Source of the DNA: Argyresthia goedartella
Taxonomy: Eukaryota; Arthropoda; Insecta; Lepidoptera; Argyresthiidae
Assembly (NCBI GenBank): GCA_949825045.1
Contig: OX463836.1
Coordinates: 13,541,829 to 13,605,828 of the forward strand
Direction: 5' to 3'
Length of the DNA stretch: 64,000 nucleotides
The notes beneath the pieces were generated by a model, which was given only the letters and a program-made list of their open reading frames with translations, was not told the origin of the DNA and made no database searches. Positions 12,601 to 24,600 of this stretch are shown in pieces. The translations under genes and the position numbers were made by a program. Positions within the stretch are counted from its first letter, which is position 1. Every line of letters begins with the position of its first letter.

Positions 12601-15600
12601 TAGTAAACTGACTGAATATGACGCGTTAGTTGATAAACTAACGGTTAAAACCGTTAAATAGTAAATTGGTTTAAACTTGAATTGGAAACGAAATACCAGG
12701 GCAAGCACTGCGGTAGCGTAGGTGAAGACTATAGAGGGGGCGAGCGCAGCGAAGCCCCCGAATAGACTTCGTGTTAGGTTGACATGTAAGAACAAAAGAA
12801 ACGTAAGTTCTAAACCCTGTTGGTCGGTTTACTATCTGTCGATAGTTGATCAACTAACTCGTTAGTTCATCAACTAACGGTTTTGACTATCTTACGGTGA
12901 AATATACCTAATTAAAAGGTCGCAAATGGAACAGCCGAAAATTCAAAAAGATATGGTTCAGTTCATGCTTCAGTCGATAGTTGGCTTTGGTGACTTTTGA
13001 CAGAACGACATATACAATAATAATATATACATAATAACGATTAGTAATATATAATAATAGGTAGTAATATCACCTATCGCAGGCCGAACCACACAGATGG
13101 GGAGTCCCTGACCCATACTCCTGATAATGTTCTCAGCTACCAGCTTCGAGTATGTGTAGGTATTCGGCCATCCTTGTATGAGCCTGTAAGAAAACATACT
13201 GAAACAGTGAAAATCATCAACAAGATTTTGTTTATAAACCAATCCTGACTGAAAATCACTATTTGGGAGCAATCTCCCAAAAGGGGTAATTCATAAAAAT
13301 CGTGCACTTTGTGCCAAGTCTTTGTTTGGTATGGTACTGAGGGAACCACCGCAACCAACTAGTGAGGGACCTCTGGTGGTCTGTTTGCTATAAATCCAAT
13401 ATGGCTGCCAACTGTATTGGTATTTTTAACAGATGGGCTTCTATTAGACACAACATCTTGAGTAAAAGCACGTTTTATAGATTTTAACTACAAATGTATC
13501 ATAAACCCTCTTTATCTACACACGTATCATAAACCCTCTTTACTGCGTCCAAAAACCACTCGTTACCATCAGCATAATGTTAAACTACTTTGTAAAAACT
13601 CATTTCTTTTCTGAATATTGAACATTATGACCATAATGTGTAAATTTTCTACATATCATGACATTCAAATTTCGAACACCGACGCCCGCCTGCGTGCCGC
13701 CCCTACTTTGTCTGTGAAGTTGGTACTACAGAACAAGCTAAACAACTTAATGCCACAATGCCTGTCAAACATGCGGTTCCTGAACACATCAAAGAGAGCT
13801 TATGATATGTGTGTAGATAAACTAGTGTATGTAACTGTACATAATTAGGTATTAAACTCTCGAGTGATATTATTATGAAACTCGCCTCTCGAGTATTAAT
13901 GCCCTCCATTATGTAGCAGTCACATAAACTACTATTAGGATGTCAGGCGTCAATTTCTAAGACTACAGAATACAAAGCCTTGTGTTTAAACGATTACTAA
14001 AAACGCACCTATTTTACTACCAGTAAATTCGTAATGACTGCCAGAATGGATAAATGATCACCAAATTGTGTTTGTATAAATGATCACCAAATTTTATTTT
14101 TATGTTTTGTGTACTTGTTTAATGTTTTAAGTATTTTTTGTTATTCTTACATGTTCTCTTTACCCTTCACCTAAGCTACCGCAGTATTTTGGCCTGATAT
14201 TTTCTGGTAATTTATCCATTTTGGTAAGAAAAAAATATTTTGGTGATCATATAAATTGTAGCCAACTAAAAATTGTCGATGAGTAAAAAAATTTTAGTTC
14301 GTTAGCTTTTGGAGCCGGATTCGGCCGATTTACAACCAAGATGCCATAAAATGATATATCAAACATGACGCGCTGTATCATAAAGATCACGAATCAACCA
14401 CAATATGACAAAGAATAGCCGTTCTTGGATATGTTAGGAATTCAAAATTGTCGAGTAAAAAGAAAATTTTATTTGTTAGCTTTTAGAGCCGGATTCGGCC
14501 AACTATCAATCAAGGTGCCAGATAATGACATCCATACATGATGATCTGTATCATAAACATCATGAATCAACCACAATATATCAAAGAACAACTGTTCTTC
14601 GATATGTCAGAATTCAAAATCAGTCAAGTAGTAAGAAAAAATTAGGTAATATAAAAATATTTTGATTGTGAAACTCAAATTAGACCTTAAAATGAATTCC
14701 TCGCATCCTTAAACATATAAAAACTGGTAATACTAAAGATTTTGTATCAACCACGATATAGCAAAACATAGCCGTTCTGCGGTGTGTTAGCAATTAAAAT
14801 CTGTCGCTCGTAAGATGTCGATGGGAAGAAAAGTTTAGGTTGCTAGCTTTTGGAGCCGGATTCGACCAACTTAAAACCGAGATGCCAGATAATGACATAT
14901 CAGACTTGATTATCTGTGTCATAAAGATCATTAATGTCAAAGAATAGCCGCTCGTTAGACATTAAAATCTGTCGAGTAGTAAGAAAAAATACGTAAGTTA
15001 CAAAACAATATTTTGACTTTGAAATTCAAATTAGACCTCAAAATGAATTCCTCGAATCCTATAACCTGTAAAAACTGGTATAACTCAAGAATTTGTGTTT
15101 CATAGAAATCCATATATTAAAAATACATACACAGACAGCGGCCATATTGGATTGATAGCAAACAGGTCACGCACAAGTTGCTTGCGGTGTATTCCTAAAT
15201 CCTTAAGATCATACAAATTTCAGAGACATGGCTCAAAGAGCGCGATTGTTATGAATTTCTAATAATTCCTTCTCAGCTAAAAGCTAAAAGTAGTAAGAGG
15301 TAGATACTAGCTTTCATTTGACACTTTGGTAACCAAAATAAATTAGTTTCGCCCGTCCTTTCAAAAGGATATTATAACTGCAAATTCAAAAGTAATTATT
15401 AGTGATAACATTACGTAAATCAGTTAAGTCATATGATAATCTTAATTGTTATTTTTAGTTATTTATCTTTTGTAATATATGTTTTTGATATAATTAATTT
15501 TATCTTTGTAGTATTTAATTCATATTATTTGCATTTAATTTATTTAATGGCTTCACTTCCCGTATATTTGATATAGTGTTGAATAATAATATGTAGATTT

Positions 15601-18600
15601 ACTATTTATTCAGTCCCCAAAAGGTACCGACAGGATATCGGCGTTGCAGGATCTCCTAGAGGTCATGTGACACTTGCCGAGTCGGATCCGTTTCGCTGTT
15701 GCCCATTTCGATCTGCCCATCCTCATTGTGTTACTGTGTTTTGTCTTCATGTGTATTTTCTTCGTCTTTTATTCCCTACTTTTTTTTGTTTATGCCTATC
15801 TTTTTGCTGTGTCTTGTGTATTGTGACAGTTGAATAAATGTGCTTCTATGATATTCAAAGTGTTCTTTAGCACCTGCAATCTAGAGTCTTTTTAGGATTC
15901 ACCAAGAACAATTATTATTAATATAACTAAGCGCTTCCCATAAATATTTTAGCATCAAAATTGGTAACTCAGCAGCAATTTTGTAAGTGCACTTTTTTAT
16001 ATATTTCAGAGATTCAACATCTGTCCGGTAATAAAATCAAATTGTAACCTCAAAATTAGTCATCGAATTTATTTATTCAACAACTAAATTAATAAATCAT
16101 ACAATTTTTTCATGAAAATTAGCATGTTTTACCTGGATTTTCGAGGATTTTAAATCGAATAGAACAGAAAATCGGAATCAGCGAAACCCACTTCCTAGGC
16201 ATATTATGTGCTTAAAATTTTGACGACCCCTGTGGCTCTGCCTACCTTGCGAGAGGTCCCGGGTTCGATCCCCGGCTGGGGATTCAGAAAAAAAAACAGG
16301 TCTTGGAAGTTGATATTTGTGTGACGCCGCTGTTTCTGGTTTCCACGGCACAGGGTATCCTAGCGTAAGGCCAGAAGCAATGTTTGTGCCTGTATGTAAA
16401 TGTTTATGTTTATGTTAAAATTTGATGCCGACCTATTCATTCAGTGGAAAATTAAGTAATTTTGAAGATGAAACTAGCATTTTATAGAAGCTGCATTAAA
16501 TCACACCCTTTCTTAATCGCAGGCGCAATATCGTAAAATTATATGCCCTATTCCTCCCACAATTGAGACGAGTTTAACAACACCTCTTTATATTAAAATC
16601 TGTCAAGCGTTAATATTTCACACGCTCGAAAACATCCCTTCTTCTTCAAGTGAACATTTTTTTGTTTTTTTTTTTAATCTTGGGAAAAGAACCTTTCGTC
16701 TTATATCAAGAAGGATGTATCAACTCACGCCGGCGTCATCGCGTCGAGTTTCGTCTCGTCGGTGCACTCGACCAGCTCGATGATAGTATTGGGCAGCACG
16801 GGACTGTCGTAGAACCGCTCCTCCGACTCGCTCTTGTCGCAGTTCGCATACGCCGTCGATACGTAAACTAGCACGCGAAGTTTCGGGCACTGGGAACAAA
16901 ATTGCGCGAACATTTGTGCCACTTCCACCCGGTAAGGGTGAAAAAGTGACGCTAAAAAGTGGGTATTTAATTTTGCTTAGCTTTATTAATTTAGAAGCTT
17001 GATATATAGATAAATTCATTTGTTTATTGGAACATGGCACACAGACACACACATAATTATAACTCTAATTAAAAAATAAATCAACAAAAAGAAAACAACA
17101 CAGCAGTTCAATAAAATAATCAATAAATAATAAATTTACTCAAGCAAACGCTGGGGTTCGGTAAGGATCACTACGTGGTATTGTGACTGTACCGCGACAA
17201 TGAAATGGTCCTGACTCAGCAATGTCACAGAAGAATATGTGACCCTGGTACATATTCTGCTAGAGCCAGAGTGCCAGAACGGACGAGAGAACGGTATGCT
17301 TAGTGTTCGATTCCAAATCGATATTCGATCGATGGTTTCTGAACGGCCATTTTGAATTTGACGTTAGCTGCCAACCTGGCAGTTTTTTGACAACTGACAG
17401 ACGAAAGCCCTCGCAATGTAAACGCGTTTTGGTTAGGGTATTGAAATTAAATCGCAAGCCATCTGGAATGTATGCGGGTTTCCCTCAGGATTGTGTAGCT
17501 GAGTGTGTTGTGGTTCCCCGAACCAGATAAAGTTCGCATTTACGTGGCCGATTGGTTGTTACCACGTAACATAACCTGTGTTGGAACACTGTGCTCATTG
17601 AAGCTGGCCCGCCAGTCATAGGAGGTTGGCTGAAGAACCTGTCTACCAAGAAGAGCCTAGGGTGCACCCGGGCCTTGCAGAGAGACAGGAGGTTGACGGG
17701 ACCGAAGCACAGACCAGGTTAGATCGACTCCAATTACTTCAGCTCGGTGAATCGCCGACGTACACGCTTCTTGGCAACTGATCGTTACGCTACCTCGTAG
17801 CTGATGGGCCCCTACGAGGTCATTAGGTGCTGAGAAGCCTGAACATTTTGGTAGCAGAGCGTGGTTTCCTGAGATTTGCAGCCGTCAAGGGCTCCAGGAA
17901 GGCACGATTTGGGACTATCAATCTGTAGGTATAGGCGGTTATTAGGTAACTTGGTTGTGTTCCTATATCCACATAGATTGGTAGTATTGTAAGCTATAGG
18001 TCTATTGCTGGTAGTAGATAGACAGATATTGAATTGAATTACCAGTTAGTCAATCTATTAGTGGTCTAGTAGTGCTATTGAATGAATGTTTGGTTAACAT
18101 AGGTAGTTACATCTATTGATAGCAGGCTCTTACATTGTTTTCAGTTTATAGCAATTTATAACTTGAACTAATATTGACTATCTGTGTGTGTTATAATGAT
18201 AAAGGGAAACTAAATTGTATTTACAGAATTTATATAGATATAAAACTCGGTTCCTATTGTTTAAGGAAAAAACATTGTTTAAGTTGTGGTTTAGGGTTCC
18301 CTCGTTTGGGTTGTAGACTGGAGGGTCCAATAAAATTGAGTTACTGCAAATTGTGAGTAAGTATCGTTCCGATCATGTCGTTATCTGAAATCCAGAAGGG
18401 TGTTTCTAAGGAACTCAGATGGTTTTCCTCCGCACACGGTCTGATAGACCGTTTAGATAGGCATGATGTGGTATTGGAGCGGTCTATGGACGTTAAGGAA
18501 TGTTACAATAGGGTGCTCGAATTGTCCGCGCAGGCGGAATCAGTTGATGGCTGCGCACCTGACAGGCTGTCACGGTTGATAGGGGATGTCGACCAATGTA

Positions 18601-21600
18601 TGGAGATGGCAGCTGCTATCACGCAGAAGGCTGCGGACATACGTAGACAGCGCGAGTCCAGCCATGGTGGTGACATTGAAGCACCTCTGCCGCTTCAGGG
18701 TTCGGGGTCCAGGTTACCTGCCATAACTATGCCTACTTTTGACGGAGTGTCCGGTGAATGGATGAGCTTCATCAATCTGTTCGACAGTTTGGTGCACATG
18801 CGATCGGACATTACCAAGTCTGTCAAGATGGCTCAGCTGGTGGCAGCATTGAGGGGTGAGCCTAGGGAGCTGGTCGCTCATTTGACAGTTACGGAGGGTA
18901 ACTATGAAACGGCCAGGCAATTGTTGGTCAGACGTTACCATAACAAACGGAGGTTGGCCGATGCCCAACTGAACCGTTTGTTTAGTATCCCGGTTGTGAA
19001 CAAGGTCGGGGCCATACAGACGGAGGTTTTGAACCCATTGTTGTCCGTCACCAAGGCTCTAGAGAATTTTGGACTTCCGGTTGGTGAATGGTCGTACCTA
19101 CTGTTGTACATTGTACTTTCCCGCCTACCCGCTGACGTGCAGACTCGTTTCGAACAGTCTCACGGGAGGTCGGCCGAGGACCTGCCCGCCTTCTCCGACT
19201 TGGTCGGATTCTTGGAAGAGGAGGCTCGACGGGCAGAGAATTTGGGGTTGACGGTCACCCATCCTTCGGAGCCACAGAGAGCTGCCGGGAGCGCTGTGAG
19301 TAGGGGCCCTCCGACGAGGAAGGACCGCACCAACCGGCAGTCATATGGGACTGTGAGTGCATTGACCCCACATAGTGAGACCTGCCCATGTTGTAGGCAG
19401 ATTGGCCATGCTGTGGCCAATTGCAATAAGTTCGGGGAACTTAGGGTTCAGGGACGGCGCCGGATGGCCAAGCAGCGGAGCTGGTGTTTCCTGTGCCTCG
19501 GGCCACACATGGCTAGGGACTGCACGCGCACAAAAATGTGCGGATATTGTGGTGGGGCCCACAACAATCTGTTGTGCATGAACCGGTCCGGCCAACAGCC
19601 TCCACAGGGCCGTATCCAGGGTGACACGGCATGGGGCCCTGATAATTCGTTTGCGACTCGCAGCGCAACTCAGGGGCCAACGTCCCCACGTCCACAGGGC
19701 CGTACCCAGGGTGACACGGCATGGGGCCCTGATAATTCGTTTGCGACTCGGAGCGCAACTCAGGGGCCAACGTCCCCACGTGCACAGGGCAGTACCAGGG
19801 TGCAGGGCCGCACTCAGGACCATTACATGGGGGGCCCTGAGTATTCGGTTGCGACTCAGCATCCGACCCAGCGGGACATTGGGTGTGTTGAGCAGGCCGT
19901 AACGGGCGGGTGGCATGGGACACCTTCGAGCTATGCGGGTGCGGTTCGGACGCCGCCTCAGTTGTCGCCCCGCTCGTCGCCTCGTCCTCGTCGGTCACAT
20001 GTGATGTCCCCCCCGCTCATGGAGCGGCCACGGTTGAATTCACGCCCACCCCCCTTTACGGGGAATCGTAGGTTGGGAATGGAACCGGCGCGTGGGCCAT
20101 TTGTACAATGGGACCCTCTGGCGTATAGCTGCATACCTGATCGGTTACAGGCACAGTGGGGCCCCGGGGGTCCTCGCTAGGAATTTGCGGCCCAACCATT
20201 GGTTGCCCCCCAACCGGAGACGGTGGTGTTACCGATCGCCTCTGTGCTTGTTTGGGATTTGGCGGGCAACCCAACATACGTTCGCGCCCTATTAGATTCT
20301 GGAGCTCAGGGCTGCATTGTATCGAATGATTTAGCAAAATGGTTGGGCCTCAAGGTAAATAGGTATAATAAATCAATACGGGGCGTGGGGAATGTTACGG
20401 TTACGAATGTAGTTGGTCAATCGGTGATCACGTTCTCTCCACGTTATGACATTTTGACAAAAACATCCGTGCAAGCTTTAGTAATGACGCATGTCATGGG
20501 CAGACACCCCTTGGTGAAGTTGAATCCGGCCGTTCGATTCCTGACATCAGGACTCAAGTTGGCGGATCCCGAATTTGACACTCCAGCCCCGGTCGACCTG
20601 CTACTGGGAGCAGACGTTCTGGGTAGGTTTCTGTTGTCGGATCAGCGAGTTCTTCAGCCGGACGGGTTGATTGCTGTGGAAACTAAGTTTGGTCACGTGA
20701 TCATGGGTCCGGCATTGCCAATGGTTAGGCCTGCCGAGTCAGATGGCATACTTATTGGCTCAGCGTTGTCAGACGCTATCCAACGTTTCTGGGAGATAGA
20801 GGAACCTCCCACCGCTCGTCGAGTCGACGCAGACGAAGAAGAGTGCGAGTTGTTTTACCAGAATAGTACTGGTCGCCTTCGTTCTGGTCGTTTTGTAACT
20901 CGACTGCCTTTCAGGGCCGATCGACCGCCACTAGGAGAATCTAGGAAGATGGCTGAGACGAGATTGATGTCGATGGAGCGTAGGATGACAAGGGACGCCG
21001 TATTTAAACAAAAATATGTTGATTTCATGAGGGAGTATGAGTCGTTAGGACACATGTCGGTATCGGGTGTGGACTGGAGATCTGAGGATCATTGTTTCCT
21101 TCCACACCATGCCGTCCTACGAACCCCTACCGGCAATATTCGAGTTGTTTTTGATGGGTCAGCACCTACCTCGAACGGGATGTCCCTGAATCAGTGTCTA
21201 CATTCGGGACCCAAGTTGAGTCGTGATATTTCGGATATTCTCACGAGCTTTCGGAGGCACCAGATTGTATTTGTCGCAGACATTCGGATGATGTTTAGGC
21301 AAACGGTAATTCATCCGGCTGACAGAAGGTATCAGTTGATACTGTGGCGTGAGTCCACGGCCGAGCCAGTCAAGGTCTATGAGTTAAACACGAACACGTA
21401 TGGGTTACGGTCTAGCCCGTATTTGGCGATGCGTACCCTGCGGGAGTTGGCGTCGCGTGACCGTGTGAGCTATCCTAGAGCCGCCGCTATCCTGGAGCAA
21501 GATTTGTACGTCGATGACGTCTGCACAGGGGCAGCCAGTGTAGAGGAAGCTCTGGACCGACGTGACGAGCTCATTCAATTGCTGGAACGAGGCGGCTATG

Positions 21601-24600
21601 AACTACGCAAGTGGATGTCCAACTCCCCTGAGTTGATGGCTGGTCTCCCAGATGAGTTTCAACAAGACCCGCACGTTTTTGAGAATTCTGACAACCCTAA
21701 CATGTTGTCAGTGCTTGGAATTCAGTACCGGCCCGTCCATGATGAGTTTACCTATCGGGTGGTTTTAGAAACACCGAAGGCCTGGACGAAGCGGTCAGTA
21801 CTGTCAACGATTGCGAGAACGTTCGACCCGAATGGATGGATTTCTCCAGTCACCTTTGCTCTCAAATGTTTTATGCAAAGGCTATGGGCGGCTCAGTTGA
21901 CCTGGGACACCCACCTCTCAGGTGATTTGTTGACTGATTGGACGCGAATGTTCACCTCGCTATCGGACATAAATAATGTATCGCTGCCGAGGAAATTGGT
22001 CCCTGCTGGGGATTACAGGGCAACCCTTCACGGGTTTTGTGATGCCTCTGAACGAGGGTTTGCGGCAGCGGTTTATTTGCGAACCGTCACCTCCACCGGG
22101 GAGGTCGACGTGCGTTTGGTTTTGGCAAAAAGCAAGGTAGCGCCTATTCGGACAAGGATGACGATTCCAAAACTGGAACTGTCCGGGGCTGCTCTTTTGA
22201 CCAAACTTTTGAATCACACTCTAACAGTGTTGCGTGGGTCAGTGGTTTTGGAGGATACGGTGTACGCGTGGACGGACAGCCAGATTGTTTTGTGCTGGCT
22301 GAAGGCTTCGGTCCATAACTTAGAGGTTTTTGTTGCGAACCGTGTCTCCCAGATTGTGTCGTCTGAGGTCCCACTGACCTGGAGACATGTACCAGGAGAA
22401 TTGAACCCGTCTGATTGTGCATCCAGGGGATGTCGGGCTCCTGAACTCGTTAGACACCATTTGTGGTGAGGACCACCCTGGCTTGCCAAGAGAGAATCGG
22501 ACTGGCCCCACAGCCATGTAGTAGTATCTTCGGATCATGGCCCCAGAGCGGCCGTGCATGTTACCCAGAAGGCTGAGGACCCTGACGCCGGGTTTCTGCT
22601 GGACCGGTATAGCTCACTTGACAAGTTGATAAACGTGTCCACTTGGATTAGGAGATTCGCTCGAAATTGTCGTACTCCTCGCGATCAGCGAACGTTGAAC
22701 CCTATTCTGACTCCGGCAGAGCGAAACGAGTCGCTATTGAATTTGGTCCGGTTGGTACAGTCCTCGAAGTTTGGGGCAGAATTGGAGATTATACGAAGTG
22801 GACGTTCGAAATTGAAGGGAGCCGTCGCGCGTCTCAACCCCTTTGTTGATTCGACCGGGTTACTTCGGGTAGGAGGAAGATTGCGCAATGCGAATCTGTC
22901 GTATTCGGCTCGTCACCCACTTCTGCTCCCCAAGGGGGGACAGTTAGTTGAATTGCTGGTGACTGATCGTCATATTAAAAACGCGCATGCCGGCTGTAAC
23001 GCGTTGTTGGCCACGCTCCAGCGGGAGTTTTGGATCTTATCTGCCCGCCGTGTCATACGGAACATCGTGTTTCGGTGCATGCCTTGTTATCGACTTAAGG
23101 CTGCCACGATGCAACCTCTCATGGGGGACTTGCCCCCTGATCGTGTGAATGAGGTCAGATCGTTTTCAGGTGTTGGTACGGATTTTGCAGGACCGTTTAT
23201 GGTGAAGAGTTCACGATTTCGTACCGCTAGGCAATACAAGGCGTACCTATGTGTGTTTGTTTGTTTATCCACCAAGGCGGTACATCTCGAGCTCGTTGCT
23301 GATCTCTCGACAGAGGCTTTCATTGCTTGTTTGGATAGGTTTGTTTCTCGAAGGGGACTTCCAACTTTGACTCGCTCTGATAACGGCACTAACTACATCG
23401 GTGCGGAACGATACTTACGAGAGATAGTCAACTTTTTGAATGTAAATAAAGTGGATATTGGAACGGCCCTCTCCCGTCGGGGTATACAGTGGACCTTCAG
23501 CCCACCGATTTGCCCCCACTGGGGTGGGATTTTTGAGGCCGTAGTTAAGTCAGCTAAGACGCACTTGGGGCGTATAGTAGGTCAGACCGCGCTGACTTTT
23601 GAGGAGCTCGCGACATTGTTTGTAAGATCGAGGCCGTTCTCAATTCGCGACCGTTGTGTCCGCTCAGCTCGGATCCAAATGACCTGGAGGCTCTGACCCC
23701 AGGCCATTTCTTGATAGGTCAGCCACTTAACGCGTTGCCCGAGCACCCCTTCGAGGGAGTGAAATTGTATCGGTTGTCAAGGTATCAGATGTTGCAGCAG
23801 TTTACTCAGAATTTCTGGAAGCGTTGGTCGCTCGAGTATCTGCATATCTTACAACAGCGCCTTAAGTGGACTGACAAAACTAGCCCCCCTAGTGTTGGTG
23901 ACCTCGTTCTGGTTAAGGATGCTAACCTACCGCCACTACGTTGGCGCAGGGGGCGCATTGTTAACTTGTTCCCTGGCAAGGACGGGACCCCCCGGTCTGC
24001 AGAGGTTCTAGTAGGAGGCTCGGTTCTAAAACGAGCGGTAGCAACGTTGTCTCGGCTGCCCGTAGATTAGGGGACAGGTGGGTGCCTGTCCGGGCGGGTG
24101 ATTGTTCGATTCCAAATCGATATTCGATCGATGGTTTCTGTACGGCCATTTTGAATTTGACGTTAGCTGCCAACCTGGCAGTTTTTTGACAACTGACAGA
24201 CGAAAGCCCTCGCAATGTAAACGCGTTTTGGTTAGGGTATTGAAATTAAATCGCAAGCCATCTGGAATGTATTCGGGTTTCCCTCAGGATTGTCTATATA
24301 GCTGAGTGTGTTGTGGTTCCCCGAACCAGATAAAGTTCGCATTTACGTGGCCGATTGGTTGTTACCACGTAACATAACCTGTGTTGGAACACTGTGCTCA
24401 TTGAAGCTGGCCCGCCAGTCATAGGAGGTTGGCTGAAGAACCTGTCTACCAAGAAGAGCCTAGGGTGCACCCGGGCCTTGCAGAGAGACAGGAGGTTGAC
24501 GGGACCGAAGCACAGACCAGGTTAGATCGACTCCAATTACTTCAGCTCGGTGAATCGCCGACGTACACGCTTCTTGGCAACTGATCGTTACGCTACCTCG

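Noticed and set aside
16890..17052. Longer 5' extension of FAR exon 6 (open frame to 16928)
   Set aside because: The extension fits neither the phase of exon 5 nor the usual GTRE-to-STAY spacing; the acceptor at 16890-16892 fits both.
19341..19998. Long minus-strand ORFs (191 and 161 codons)
   Set aside because: They are antisense to the repetitive part of gag and show only low-complexity text.
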